Numbered from the stretch's first letter, positions 26,251-36,870 are shown. The stretch: 64,000 bases of DNA from Lactobacillus sp. ESL0791 (GCF_029433255.1 NZ_JAQTHU010000001.1:1550001-1614000), one strand, 5' to 3'. Made by a program: numbers and translations. The notes: generated from the sequence alone by a model not told the origin.

Positions 26251-27447
26251 TCAATCTGCTATTCTTAACTTAGAAATTATTTGATTAACTACGTCTTCAA
26301 TAGTTATAAGATCGATCACAAACCATTCTCTTGGTTGAATCATTTTTCCATTTGGTGCGGGAATTTCAACATTTAAACGATATTCACTAAGAGCATGATG
26401 AATCGCAGTTTCTAGAGATTCAGGATTAAGATTGACAATTTTTATCTCCTCCACAATTTTTACTGGAGCATAAAGGTATGTTGATTCATTTTCAGCATTA
26501 GCAATTCGCTTTTGTACCGATCCACTTGTAAATCCTACTTTATAAAGAGAATGATTTGCTTGAATTTGTTTAACAACAGCATTATTACTTTTCGATTCTA
26601 AAATGTAAACATAACCTGTAACATGATCATCCGAAGTAAACTTAAAAGTGTCATCAGGTTCAGTTATTACTTTACCGTGACGTCCATAAAGAGAAGCCAT
26701 CAATCCATTTCGTAAAGGAAAGTTTTCAGTTCCGTTATCGTATATTACATGAAGTCGAGCATTTGTTCGCCTATTACTTTTATTATGTTCTTCAAATTCA
26801 TCTCCAATAGATTCTATATAGAGAAGTTGACCGTTCAATACATAAAAACCATGTTCAACTAATTCATTATTTCTAAAAGGCAACAATTGCCTTTTACCAG
26901 AAGAAATATCAGCTTGCAATTGCTTAAATAATTGTTTAAATTTAGAAAATTCTTCCATTGTTTTTCGTTGAGAAATTCTATCTGGTTCATTTTCTCGTTC
27001 ACGTTTTACTTCATTCAATTTTTTAGTATCAAATAGTTTTTGATTGCCTGAACTCCGACTATCAGAAAATAATACAGAATCATCATTAAGAATCTCATCT
27101 AAACTGTTAAATGTTTGCTTTTCTTTTTTTATTTGAGTACGAACATTTTGAGAAGAATTATTTTTTAACAACCCCTGCTTGTCATAAGGCTTCAAGAATG
27201 CAATACGTTCCTCATCTCCACGAATTCCGGCCAATCGACTTGCCAACTTTCGTTCATTCAACCTTGATACATCTTTTGTTTTTTCAGGTTCCCTGTTATA
27301 TTTAGCAACCCAATCTTCAAGCTCTATAAAATCCTCAATTTTTGGATCATAAGTAACTTCTTCTTTTTTAGGCTTAGATAAAACTAATTTATCAAAATCT
27401 GAATCATTAAATATATCATCCAATGAACGAAGCAAATTTTTAGTCAT
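26251..27447 (-). CDS. GIY-YIG (T5orf172-like) nuclease-domain protein
   Basis: A 398-residue protein. The C-terminal ~130 residues form a T5orf172/GIY-YIG-like domain: GYVYILESKS, LYKVGFTSGSVQKRIANAE and a late ETAIHHALSEYRL, where Y, Y, R and E/H correspond to the nuclease core. The N-terminal two-thirds is charged with repeated segments (SLDEILND, SLDDIFND at both ends of a linker) and no known domain. It is the last gene of a four-gene operon and overlaps the helicase by 8 bp. It is the likely DNA-cutting component of the system. Confidence 0.82.
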   Translation of the reverse strand: MTKNLLRSLDDIFNDSDFDKLVLSKPKKEEVTYDPKIEDFIELEDWVAKYNREPEKTKDVSRLNERKLASRLAGIRGDEERIAFLKPYDKQGLLKNNSSQNVRTQIKKEKQTFNSLDEILNDDSVLFSDSRSSGNQKLFDTKKLNEVKRERENEPDRISQRKTMEEFSKFKQLFKQLQADISSGKRQLLPFRNNELVEHGFYVLNGQLLYIESIGDEFEEHNKSNRRTNARLHVIYDNGTENFPLRNGLMASLYGRHGKVITEPDDTFKFTSDDHVTGYVYILESKSNNAVVKQIQANHSLYKVGFTSGSVQKRIANAENESTYLYAPVKIVEEIKIVNLNPESLETAIHHALSEYRLNVEIPAPNGKMIQPREWFVIDLITIEDVVNQIISKLRIAD

Positions 27448-29389
27448 TTTGTATCCTTCTTGCCTTCAAATCTGCTAATTTTGCTAACGCATATGCCATT
27501 CTGACCTCTAAATCATCTTTTGAATTTTTATCAGGCTTTCGATTATTTTTGGCAACAAATTCTTTTGCTTTATTATATAAGTAAACTAATTCATCATTAT
27601 CAAAATCATATTTATGAGCATCAATTGAGCGTTCAATAACACGTAATGTTTCCGAATCAATATTTTGAGACATTACATCATAAGCACGCTGAAACGGATT
27701 AATCTTATCTATTAAGTTAATGTCCAAATCATCAACATTAATAAATTTGTCCGCCATTCGCAGAAATTGATTAGTGTTACCTTGACTATCTTGAGTCTGA
27801 TCCACTTTAGCATGACGTAAGACAGTGTCTGCTACGACATGCTGACGAACTTCATCCACCTCTTCGTTAGATAAATCTGGATAACGCTTCATAATGACTT
27901 TAGGAATAAGAACCTTGTTCATTGTTTCAGCAGAAGTATTTACTGCAATTCCTTCTTTTACCTTATCATCCTGCAGAACTGCAGCTTTTAAATCAGGCAT
28001 ATCATTTTCAATAATACTTACAACACGTGGTGTCGATGGTTCTTTAAAGCCACCAATAATAATATCTGCACCATTTTCAGCTTTTTGGTGAGGATGCTTA
28101 CGTCTCTTCAAATGAATTTCTGGTGCCAAAACTTGCTCCATTAATAAGGAAGCTGTAATTGCTTTAAGAATCTGATTAACTGCATACTGAACATCACTAT
28201 TTTTAGCATCAGGCTGCTCAATCATATTAGTAAATTGTGCATGAGTCTTATTCGAACTATCACGCGTAACTCTTCCAATAATTTGAACAATTTCAGTTAA
28301 CGACCGGCGATAACCAATTGTGAGAGCTTGCTCAGCCCAGGGCCAATCAAAACCCTCTTTTGCTAAATTAAGAGCAATAATAATATCTAAGTCATCTGGT
28401 CTACTCAAAGTTCTCAGATACTCTTGAACTTTGTCACGACCATCTTCATTAACTAAATCTGCTACTTTTAAAATTTTGCCTGTCGTCTTAGCCTTTACCG
28501 TATAAATACCAGTATTTTCATCCCGATTAATTATTATTCCTATCGCATCAATAATTTCGTCAACTTCATCATACTTATCTTTAGTTGATTCACCAGAATT
28601 AACACTAGGAATATGAATTATTGTCTTTTTAGTTGTATCCAATGCTTCATCTAATGCATCTAAATATATTCCTTGATAAAACTTATAATCAATGCCAAAT
28701 GACTTTAAATATTTATAGCCATCGAGTTGCTCATAATATGTATAATTAATCTTATCAAATTCTTGCTCATCTTCTGGAGAGAGAATCGGAGCTGAGTCTC
28801 CTCTAAAATAGGAACCTGTCATGGCCAAAATATGAGCAGAAGAATTATGCATAATATTCTTTAACGCATTGCCTAAAACCGAACTATCTTCTGAAGAAAC
28901 ATGGTGAAATTCATCAATAGCAATTAAAGTATTATCGAATTTATGATCATCCGCTATTTTTTCATAAGCAAAACGTAAAGTTGCATGTGTACAAATCAAA
29001 ATTTTGCTGTTATCAGAACTTAGAAATTTAATTAATTTTTTAACTTTACCAGCATCCCCACCAGGTAAGGTTAAATCATACTCAGAATCAACTTTCCAAT
29101 CTTCATAAAATCCTTGAGCAGTAAGATTAGTATCTTTAAAAGATCGACCAATTGAACGTTCTGGTACAGCAACTATCACTTTTTTTATTCCTTGATTAGC
29201 CAGTTTATCTAATGCAACAAACATCAAAGCACGGGATTTACCAGAAGCAGGTGGTGCCTTAACCAAAATATACTTTGAATTTCGGTGTTGATACACACGA
29301 GCCTGCATTTCACGCATACCTAATTCATCAGTACTGGTACTTTTGCCAGTTTGATGATAATTTATTGAAACTACATCTTTATTTTTCAT
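27440..29389 (-). CDS. SF2 DEAD/DEAH-type helicase (restriction-system type)
   Basis: A 649-residue protein with Walker A APPASGKSRAL near residue 47, Walker B IAIDEFHHVSS (DEFH) near residue 155, motif III MTGSYFRGD, motif V region NLAKEGFDWPWAEQA and motif VI EIVQIIGRVTRDS. These define an SF2 helicase or translocase related to those in type I/III restriction systems. The C-terminal 200 residues have no recognised domain; its last ~35 residues (FVAKNNRKPDKNSKDDLEVRMAYALAKL region) resemble the N-terminal segment of the GIY-YIG protein (WVAKYNREPEKTKDVSRLNE). Start ATG 29389, 10 bases after the preceding gene. Confidence 0.88.
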   Translation of the reverse strand: MKNKDVVSINYHQTGKSTSTDELGMREMQARVYQHRNSKYILVKAPPASGKSRALMFVALDKLANQGIKKVIVAVPERSIGRSFKDTNLTAQGFYEDWKVDSEYDLTLPGGDAGKVKKLIKFLSSDNSKILICTHATLRFAYEKIADDHKFDNTLIAIDEFHHVSSEDSSVLGNALKNIMHNSSAHILAMTGSYFRGDSAPILSPEDEQEFDKINYTYYEQLDGYKYLKSFGIDYKFYQGIYLDALDEALDTTKKTIIHIPSVNSGESTKDKYDEVDEIIDAIGIIINRDENTGIYTVKAKTTGKILKVADLVNEDGRDKVQEYLRTLSRPDDLDIIIALNLAKEGFDWPWAEQALTIGYRRSLTEIVQIIGRVTRDSSNKTHAQFTNMIEQPDAKNSDVQYAVNQILKAITASLLMEQVLAPEIHLKRRKHPHQKAENGADIIIGGFKEPSTPRVVSIIENDMPDLKAAVLQDDKVKEGIAVNTSAETMNKVLIPKVIMKRYPDLSNEEVDEVRQHVVADTVLRHAKVDQTQDSQGNTNQFLRMADKFINVDDLDINLIDKINPFQRAYDVMSQNIDSETLRVIERSIDAHKYDFDNDELVYLYNKAKEFVAKNNRKPDKNSKDDLEVRMAYALAKLADLKARRIQND

Positions 29390-29399
29390 GACTTATATC

Positions 29400-30125
29400 C
29401 TATTTTTTATCACAATCAATTAAGAATTTTAAAATTGTATAACTTAGATTCATAATAAATCGATTTTCGGATCCATCTAAATTATCTATAGCTTTACTAT
29501 TATTAATATGTTTTACATTATGATTTTGAATTTTACTATAAATATCCAAACTACGAATCAACAAATTTCTGATTTCAATATCGCAATTATGTTCTTTTAG
29601 CCAATTTCCTAAATTATTAGTTTGATTTTCCAATGATTTGTCATTTTTCACAAGATACTTAATTAATAATTCAATTGTCAATCTAGCCGAATCTAGAGCT
29701 TCTCTATTATTACCATTATCAAATAATGAATAACATTTAGACCAAACTTCTTGAATATCTTTAGGATAATCCAGTAATAATTGAGACATTTTAAAACGAG
29801 ACGATTTTTCATCATAATTTTCATCAAGCTGATTGATTTTTTGAAGAAGAACTGCGTCAGACTTTACTTCAGTACAACTTCTCACCCCAAGTAAAAAATC
29901 TACAATTTGACTACTATACATTGAAGTTAAATTATCTGATAAAATTTCTAATTTATTTTCATACGAATCCTCCGTAGAATACCTAATCCAAATTGGAAGA
30001 TTATCTAACCCATAATCATTTGCAAACAATTTCAGTAAACTAATAATTCGATTTGCCGAAAGAGTATTAGCCAACCTATCTTGAATCTCATCAACTAAAG
30101 CAAAATCAAAATTTTCATTTTCCAT
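29400..30125 (-). CDS. HEPN-like / Abi-C-like protein
   Basis: A 241-residue, mostly helical protein. The second half (ALDSARLTIELLIKYLV, then IRNLLIRSLDIYSKIQNHNVKH) resembles the helical C-terminal domain of abortive-infection proteins, related to HEPN. A clear R-x4-6-H RNase motif is not certain (QNHNVKH is the candidate region). It lies between the methylase and helicase genes, with short gaps on both sides, so it is part of that operon. Confidence 0.6.
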   Translation of the reverse strand: MENENFDFALVDEIQDRLANTLSANRIISLLKLFANDYGLDNLPIWIRYSTEDSYENKLEILSDNLTSMYSSQIVDFLLGVRSCTEVKSDAVLLQKINQLDENYDEKSSRFKMSQLLLDYPKDIQEVWSKCYSLFDNGNNREALDSARLTIELLIKYLVKNDKSLENQTNNLGNWLKEHNCDIEIRNLLIRSLDIYSKIQNHNVKHINNSKAIDNLDGSENRFIMNLSYTILKFLIDCDKK

Positions 30126-30143
30126 TCCAGTTTCTCCCGAAAA

Positions 30144-32804
30144 TTATTTTTTAGCTACTTTTTCTTGATACATTTTAAGTAATAAACTTAATCGTTCATT
30201 ATCATCTTTAAAGTCATGATCACTGTATGCTCTATCTACAATCTGATCTAATTCTTGATGTGCTTTCAGTAGCCTAGCATTCATAGGTTTAGGATTTTTA
30301 GCAGCTAGTGGTGAACCATATAAATCAGCTAATGTTCCACCTTCTTCTTCTCGAATATCCAAAATTTCATAAACTTTATCTTTTATTTCATTTTTTCTTC
30401 TAGTAGAAATATTTGGTACAGGAAAAGTATTATAAACTAAGGTTGCTGAATACCTGTAACTTGTTCCTAACCTACCACAAACAGCTTTCATCCAAGTCAT
30501 ATGCATTCTAGATTCTAAAAGTCCAAAAAGCCAAAAAGATCCTTCATATATACAATAATTTCCATTTGAAGATACTACATTTTCGCCAACTATAATCATC
30601 GGAACGTAATATCTATTTTCAGAAGAAACAGCTGGAAGCAAAATTGTAAAATCACTTTTTTTCCACCTTACTTCTCCAAAAAGTTCTGGATGAGCTGAAA
30701 GTAATCTAGTTGCTTTTTTCTTACTTTTCAAGCGAAAGTTTTTAACTAAATCCATTTTATCAGTAATATATTTAATTTTTTCAAAGCCATTATCTTTGTT
30801 ATATAGCCATAAGCAATACCTTTTCCCTCCTCTAATTAATTCAGCTGAGCTCAAAAATATTTTTACATATTTTTTTACTTCAAAACTTACATTCTTAAAT
30901 TCACTTTCACTTAATATCAAAAATCCACCATCTGTCGGCTTAGATCCTAAAAGCATTTCTGGTAAAGTATCACTTTTAAATTTCTTCTTTATAAAAATAT
31001 TTTCAGAGTTTGTAAGATATGGTGAAATATTTTGAACTAATAATTTTTTATCTTGATTATAAATAAATTTATTTTCCACGACGTGTGCATTGTCTACACC
31101 TATAATTGCAACAATTACTGCTGCATTGTTTCTTGCATTATTATTCCAACGAAATGCATTGTCAGCGAAAAATATTTTTTCTTTATATCGCAACATTATT
31201 GGCCACAAAAGAGATACTTGTGCACCCTGACAAATTGAATTAGTAGTAACAAATGCAAATTTGCTATTATTATAGTTAATATATTTAAATGCTTTTATAA
31301 ACCAACCACATACATAATCCATAGAGCTCATTCCCTTACAATTGTTTGTGGCTATGTTAAGATCCTTTTTCTGCTCCTTGCTTTGAATGCTTGATCCTAA
31401 ATATGGCGGATTTCCAAACAAGTACACCTCATCATCAGTTTTATGCGGCAATATTTTATTCCAATCCAATCTAAGTGCATTGCCACAAACAATTGCACCA
31501 GCATGTTGCAAAGGTAGTGTAGGACGAACTGCATCTTTAATTTCTTCATGTAACTTCACATTCATCTGATGTTCAGCTATCCATAATGATAGTCGAGTTA
31601 CATCACAGGCAAAATCGTCAATTTCAATTCCATAAAATTGATCTAAAGTAACCGAAGGAATGTACATTGTAGAAATTCCCATATTATTTAATTCTTTAAT
31701 AATATCAATTTCTAATTGTCGCAATTCTTTATAAGTAATAATTAGGAAATTGCCAGAACCACATGCAGGATCCATAAACTTGATATGACCTATTCTGTCA
31801 TATAGCTCTTGCAATTTTTGTTCATCACCCTTTGCTTCTTCAAATGATTTTCTTAAATCGTCAAGAAACAGTGGTTTTATAACTTTCATAATATTAGGAA
31901 CAGAGGTATAGTGCATTCCTAAATGACTTCTATTATCCTCACTTGCTACTGCTTGAATCATTGAACCAAGAATATCAGGGTTAATCTGATCCCATTCAAG
32001 TAGTTCTCCAGCATCAACAATTAACTTACGAGACTTCCTAGTGAATGTTAACGATTCATGGCTTGCTTTAAATAAATCACCATCAACATATGGAAAGTCA
32101 TTTAACCAACTTGGTATCTCTTTTGAACGCCTTGATTTTGGATAATTTAATACACTAAATAATTGATTAACAAAATCATCAAGATCACTACCATCATCTT
32201 TAGTTAACTCTTTAATTCGATTAGTAAACAAATTCTTAGGAAAAATATTTGTATCTTCAGCAAATAGACAAAATAATAGTCTAATTAAAAATAAGTCTAA
32301 TCCTTCTTTAGTGGCTTTAGGATTATCTTTCACAATCACATCATATAATTTTGCAAATCGTTCTGCTGCCCGAATATCAGCAGGATTTTCCTTATCAAAG
32401 TCAGCTTTTTCAATACCATTCCAAGCCAAAAAAAATTCAAATTTTTGTGGTAACTGCTTAAATGGTATATCTAATGTATCCTTTGTTTTAGTATCACAAG
32501 CCAATAAATGCTCAAAATTAGTTACAATAATATATCTTGGTTTAGAACCCAATTGATCAACTTTATCCTTAATATTTGTATAAGCTTGCATTAAGTCGTC
32601 ATCAATAGATATTACCTTGTAATACAACTTATTTTTTAAATAAACTTCTCCTTGATCTTTGGCTAAGTTATTAATTCCCTTACGAAGCTTAGTAACTGTT
32701 GCCTTAGGAATATCGTAAATTCCTAAAAAATCATAGATAAAGTTAGCATGATCATTCTTACCTATGATTTCTGCAAGTTTGTCTTCTATTTCAGTTATTG
32801 CCAT
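30144..32804 (-). CDS. Adenine-specific DNA methyltransferase, MmeI/type IIG-like
   Basis: An 886-residue class I SAM-dependent methyltransferase. Motif I is FMDPACGSGNFLIITY near residue 340; motif IV is LFGNPPYLGSS near residue 460 (N6-adenine type NPPY); the C-terminal region with YRYSATLVYNTFPVP fits the target-recognition part of MmeI-like enzymes. The N-terminus (about 330 residues) is helical and of MmeI_N type but I see no PD-(D/E)xK nuclease motif. It probably methylates host DNA so that the operon's helicase and GIY-YIG protein cut only foreign DNA. First gene of the four-gene operon. Confidence 0.88.
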   Translation of the reverse strand: MAITEIEDKLAEIIGKNDHANFIYDFLGIYDIPKATVTKLRKGINNLAKDQGEVYLKNKLYYKVISIDDDLMQAYTNIKDKVDQLGSKPRYIIVTNFEHLLACDTKTKDTLDIPFKQLPQKFEFFLAWNGIEKADFDKENPADIRAAERFAKLYDVIVKDNPKATKEGLDLFLIRLLFCLFAEDTNIFPKNLFTNRIKELTKDDGSDLDDFVNQLFSVLNYPKSRRSKEIPSWLNDFPYVDGDLFKASHESLTFTRKSRKLIVDAGELLEWDQINPDILGSMIQAVASEDNRSHLGMHYTSVPNIMKVIKPLFLDDLRKSFEEAKGDEQKLQELYDRIGHIKFMDPACGSGNFLIITYKELRQLEIDIIKELNNMGISTMYIPSVTLDQFYGIEIDDFACDVTRLSLWIAEHQMNVKLHEEIKDAVRPTLPLQHAGAIVCGNALRLDWNKILPHKTDDEVYLFGNPPYLGSSIQSKEQKKDLNIATNNCKGMSSMDYVCGWFIKAFKYINYNNSKFAFVTTNSICQGAQVSLLWPIMLRYKEKIFFADNAFRWNNNARNNAAVIVAIIGVDNAHVVENKFIYNQDKKLLVQNISPYLTNSENIFIKKKFKSDTLPEMLLGSKPTDGGFLILSESEFKNVSFEVKKYVKIFLSSAELIRGGKRYCLWLYNKDNGFEKIKYITDKMDLVKNFRLKSKKKATRLLSAHPELFGEVRWKKSDFTILLPAVSSENRYYVPMIIVGENVVSSNGNYCIYEGSFWLFGLLESRMHMTWMKAVCGRLGTSYRYSATLVYNTFPVPNISTRRKNEIKDKVYEILDIREEEGGTLADLYGSPLAAKNPKPMNARLLKAHQELDQIVDRAYSDHDFKDDNERLSLLLKMYQEKVAKK

Positions 32805-32881
32805 TATCAGCCACCACTTCTGTATAAAATATTATATCTGTTACATTTAATATTAGTAACAATTTGTATAAGGCATTACTT

Positions 32882-33819
32882 CTAAAAATTTTCTATTTTT
32901 TCTATCTGTTTAACCTCTATTCTTTTCATTTTTTTCTTTTTTCCTATAGGAACAAATATTTCTTTTAACATTGCATTGCCAAGGAGACCTACTTTAATTA
33001 AACGTAACCCAGAAACACCATTTCTATTAAGTGCAAAATTAATACCAAGTTTGGAAGCACTTGATCGATACATCCATCCTTTATACTCTATAACTTTTTT
33101 AGGTTTTTCTGATTTTACTACATGCAATTCAAAGAACGCTCTAGCAACAGCCAATGTCAATTTATATATATTATTATTATCCTTTAAGTCTGGTATATAA
33201 AAAGTTTCTTCTACCATTCTTTTAACACTATTATAAAAATAATCATTCTCATGTTTTTTTGCATTGAAAATTCCCATTGTATCAATTTTTTTCCAGTATA
33301 TGGATCTTCATTAACAAAAATAGACTTTAATAAGATATCTTTTTTTACTTGAAACTTTGCCATGTAAACTAATTGATCATTAATTAAATTTGCCTCATCA
33401 TAGGCAGTCTTTGGATTTGCCGACAAATATAACATTGGTGCATCTGGAGAATTTAATCTACCATATGATCTATTATTTTTACTCCATTTTTTTGAACGGA
33501 TAGAAAATAAATTAGTTGTGATTTCTTTATCCACAGGAAACGAAACCAATCGATATAAAAAAGAGCCTTTTTTTAAAGTATACGCTAAAGTTAAACATGG
33601 TCTTGTTTGTATTCGCATATTTAATCCGTTACTAGATTGAAATGGAGTATTTGTAATTTCAGCCAATTTTTCTACTTCATTTTTTAATTCATCAACAGAA
33701 GTTTCACATGTTACTTTATTTTTAAGTTTATCAAATTTTTTTATATTTTCATTAAATAAGTTTTTATCTTGAGTAATTTCTAATTTCCCACCTTTAAATA
33801 GTTTTAAATTTTCATTCAT
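32882..33819 (-). pseudogene. RES-domain (NAD-consuming toxin-like) gene, frame broken at an A7 tract
   Basis: The first frame (33211-33819, 202 residues) carries the RES domain start: SYGRLNSPDAPMLYLSANP and AYDEANL, with the R and E of the name. It breaks after EDPYTGKK. The second frame (32882-33277) continues with NAKKHENDYFY and GWMYRSSASKLGINFAL, which holds the S. The breakpoint is A AAA AAA TTG (T7 within 33284-33292 on the plus strand); one more A, or a -1 slip, joins the two into a protein of about 312 residues. RES proteins act as NAD+-degrading toxins. It follows abiH directly (one-base overlap), without a visible Xre antitoxin. Confidence 0.75.
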
Positions 33820-35201
33820 TAAAAGCCTCCAAAATTTATATTCAAATTTGTACTAGGTAACACTTCTAAACGATTTTCTAAAATCATTTTGTTAACAATA
33901 TTTTCTCCATGGGCGTCACCAAGTGATTGACCATAATTATTAAGTAAATTTACAACAGCATTTATACAATTATGTTTACTTTCAATATTATTCTCGTCAC
34001 GCTTAGCGTGATAATATACTTGTAACTTAGTATTTGAATCATACAAATTGTTCTCGTCAAAAATGGTTTCAAAATAAGAATAATCTGCCTTCCCAAGTGA
34101 ATGTCCATAAACTGTAATCACATCAGTTTTATTGTAACCATAACCAGCATCGTTATTGATGCTATTTACATCATTATCTATTAATCGATATGCTTTAGTA
34201 AACATAATTCTTAAATCATTATCAATCTTGTCATTAAGAATGTCATGATTATCTATTCCAAAAATTGGTGCACTAACTTTATCAAAAGGTGCTTTAAGCT
34301 TATTAATTTCTTTATATTGTGCTACTCCATGAATATTACGCCAAGAATTCATTTTAAAATTATTCTTATATTTATTTTTAAAATAGCACAACGTATAATT
34401 AAAAGATAAAACATCAACCGATAAATTTGGGGGAATTGTATCATCACTTCCTGTCTTTAGTATGGCTGCAACCAAATCTTTTGCACACTCTTTATAATTA
34501 TAAATACCAATTTTTTTATCATCAACACAAGATTTAATAAACTCTGCAAATATATCTTCGAATTCATACAAACTATTAAGCAATGCATTAGCAATATCCT
34601 CTTTACTTTTAGAAGGAGCAACTACCATCAGCTTAACATATTGAATAAATGTATCTTTACTTTTAATTGAAGGCGCTCTTAAGGCATTAAGTGCATCATC
34701 TTCGTTAAAATACTTATCTATATGACTTATCGTTTTTTCCTTTTTACTATATTTCAAGTTAGACTTAAAGTCAGTTACCAATGCAATAGAAACAATGTTA
34801 TAAATTATATTTTCAATATCCGTCCATTGTACTAATTGATCATCAGCTATATAAAATCTTGCAAGTAAAAATAGACAATCCCAGATTGTGATTTTTTGGA
34901 AAGAAAACCAATCTAATAATTTTTTCTGAATATCTACTGATTCATTTAATTGATTCATTTTCTCTAATGAGTCTACTTTTTGCTCAATTAAAAATAAAAA
35001 TTCATCTTCAAAGAATTCAAGCCAATTATCTTCGTTTGCCTTTTTAAATTGTAAAACTTTACGCTTTAACCAAACAAATTCAGACTCGCCAGTCATTACT
35101 TTAAACAATCCTTTAAAACGCCAATCAAAGAAATCACTATAACTACTTTTTAATCCACACGCCAAGTCAAAGCCATTGCCAATTATTAAAACTTGTTTCA
35201 T
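33819..35201 (-). CDS. abiH: AbiH-family abortive phage infection protein
   Basis: A 460-residue protein starting MKQVLIIGNGFDLACGLKS, the Rossmann-like signature (IGNGFDlahgl) of the AbiH family first known from lactococcal phage resistance. It also carries VDVLSFNYT, NIHGVAQ, GIDNHD and VYGHSLGKADYSYFETIF, all seen in AbiH proteins. GAGGTAATGC precedes the start. It overlaps the RES gene by one base and lies 27 bases after a frameshifted unknown gene, so the three form an operon. Its mechanism is unknown; in the family it aborts phage growth. Confidence 0.92.
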   Translation of the reverse strand: MKQVLIIGNGFDLACGLKSSYSDFFDWRFKGLFKVMTGESEFVWLKRKVLQFKKANEDNWLEFFEDEFLFLIEQKVDSLEKMNQLNESVDIQKKLLDWFSFQKITIWDCLFLLARFYIADDQLVQWTDIENIIYNIVSIALVTDFKSNLKYSKKEKTISHIDKYFNEDDALNALRAPSIKSKDTFIQYVKLMVVAPSKSKEDIANALLNSLYEFEDIFAEFIKSCVDDKKIGIYNYKECAKDLVAAILKTGSDDTIPPNLSVDVLSFNYTLCYFKNKYKNNFKMNSWRNIHGVAQYKEINKLKAPFDKVSAPIFGIDNHDILNDKIDNDLRIMFTKAYRLIDNDVNSINNDAGYGYNKTDVITVYGHSLGKADYSYFETIFDENNLYDSNTKLQVYYHAKRDENNIESKHNCINAVVNLLNNYGQSLGDAHGENIVNKMILENRLEVLPSTNLNINFGGF

Positions 35202-35228
35202 GCATTACCTCAATTTTCATTTAAAAGC

Positions 35229-36676
35229 TTACTCTTCATCTAAATTCCTAACAATATGCTTTGTCTCATCTACCGGCAGAGGCACGTCGTCAGTAAAATA
35301 AACGCCAATTTTGACGACTTCACCACGCAAGTGATGATTGTCATCCCCAACAGGCACAATTACTTGGTCGCCAAGACTAACCTTGTTACCATCCGAAATG
35401 TAATAATAACTGCGACCGCCACGCTCAAGTTTAACACTACAGTAAACATAACTATCAGTATCTGCCAGTTCATACTCAAAGTCATCTGGTTCAAGTATCT
35501 GCCCCTTACTATGAAGCGTAATAAAATGAAGCAGCTTGCTCGCAAAATCAGGATAATCATCAGGTAAGCCATCAAAATCAAAGTGCCCCGCAAATTCCAA
35601 AGAAGGAGCTTCATCATAAGTTATCGTCAATTCATAATTGATCTCTCCCTCAGATTCTTCTTCTCCTTCGCACAATAACTCTGCAGAATCCAAGCTATCC
35701 AAAAAATTAGCAACACTAGTTTTTAAAACATAACTTTGCTTGATTTCATTGCCATTCGGTAAAAACTGATTATAAGAAAAAGTCTTAGTTGCGCGATCAA
35801 TTAACAATTTTTCTCTGCAAGTACCCAAAATATCAGTTTTCCAATAGTTAAATCTGATCTGCATTATTTTTTCTGGTTGCGGGCATGTGTTAAAGACATA
35901 AAGATATGACATTTGCACGGTTGCCCGCACCATTTCTGACAAATCAGCGTTATTAACCTGATAACTTGGTTTCAACGATCCTTTAAAATAATAAGTTGTA
36001 TCTCGTCTGTACCAAGCATTTCTAGCCGCCAATAGCCAGTATCTGTTACATCTTTTACCGTGTATTGGTTAAAAAAATAATTGCTAACTACCTTTAGCAA
36101 ATTCTGCGCTTTATCAGCTGCAATTTTTTCAGATTTGCTACGACCCTTTTCATAATCAATTGCCGAACGATGATAGTTATAACCCGTAAATGTCACATTG
36201 CCATTTTCATCAATCATTAACTGCTGCTCTATTTCGTCTCCCTCGTTAGGCCGCATCCCAAAAGAAATAAGATTGGTAGTTAAACGCATCTGTTTGATCC
36301 CTTGTGGAAAAGCATTCGGTTTTTTTTTAGTTAGGTCAGCTAATCTGCCAAGTGCCAAAACAAACCAAATTCTGTTTTCTATTTTTAAAATTGCTGCTTC
36401 ATCTGTACTGCTCTTAAAATAATGCCATCTAGCAAAAATCGCTGAACCCAGCAATTGAATATCAGATACTTTTTCAATTATTTTTGCAAGTTCAAGGTAA
36501 TCACTGTCTGCAAAACCATATTTGGTAAAAAATTCAGCATTGTCCATCCGAAAACCCAGCATGTCACATTCATCATAAAAGTTATCACTGAGGAACAATT
36601 TAAATTGATTAGTGTTTACCCGAAACTTCTCAAGCCAACTTTTAGCAAAAACATAGACATTCTCCAAATAATTCAT
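35229..36676 (-). pseudogene. Unknown protein gene upstream of abiH, broken by a one-base frameshift
   Basis: Two frames overlap at 35972-36032: the first (35972-36676) ends GYWRLEMLGTDEIQ then drifts; the second (35229-36032) becomes meaningful at TYYFKGSLKPSYQ. Adding one base at about 36002 would give one protein of about 480 residues. I do not recognise its N-terminal family. The C-terminal 70 residues (YYYISDGNKVSLGDQVIVPVG, VVKIGVYFTDDVPLP) look like a small beta-barrel domain of the kind seen at the start of PriA-like proteins. Whether the break is real or a read error cannot be told. Confidence 0.65.
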
Positions 36677-36812
36677 TTTTCACCTCTATTTTATTGCTTC
36701 ATAAGGTAATCTAATTAAGAATATTATAGTACAATTCATTAAAAAATTTCTGCGTAGTAGTAAATAAATGTAGTGTCCAACCATACACCTAGTACCTCAA
36801 AAAAATCAAAAT

Positions 36813-36852
36813 CGTTCATAATTGTTCAAATTCGTTCAAAATCATTCATAAT
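36813..36852. repeat. Four tandem 10-bp repeats (consensus YRTTCAWAWT)
   Basis: Units CGTTCATAAT, TGTTCAAATT, CGTTCAAAAT, CATTCATAAT lie end to end. A 10-bp period puts each TTCA on the same helix face, as in binding arrays for a protein. Located upstream of the frameshifted gene of the abiH operon. Confidence 0.6.
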
Positions 36853-36870
36853 TAAAGTATTTAATCATGC

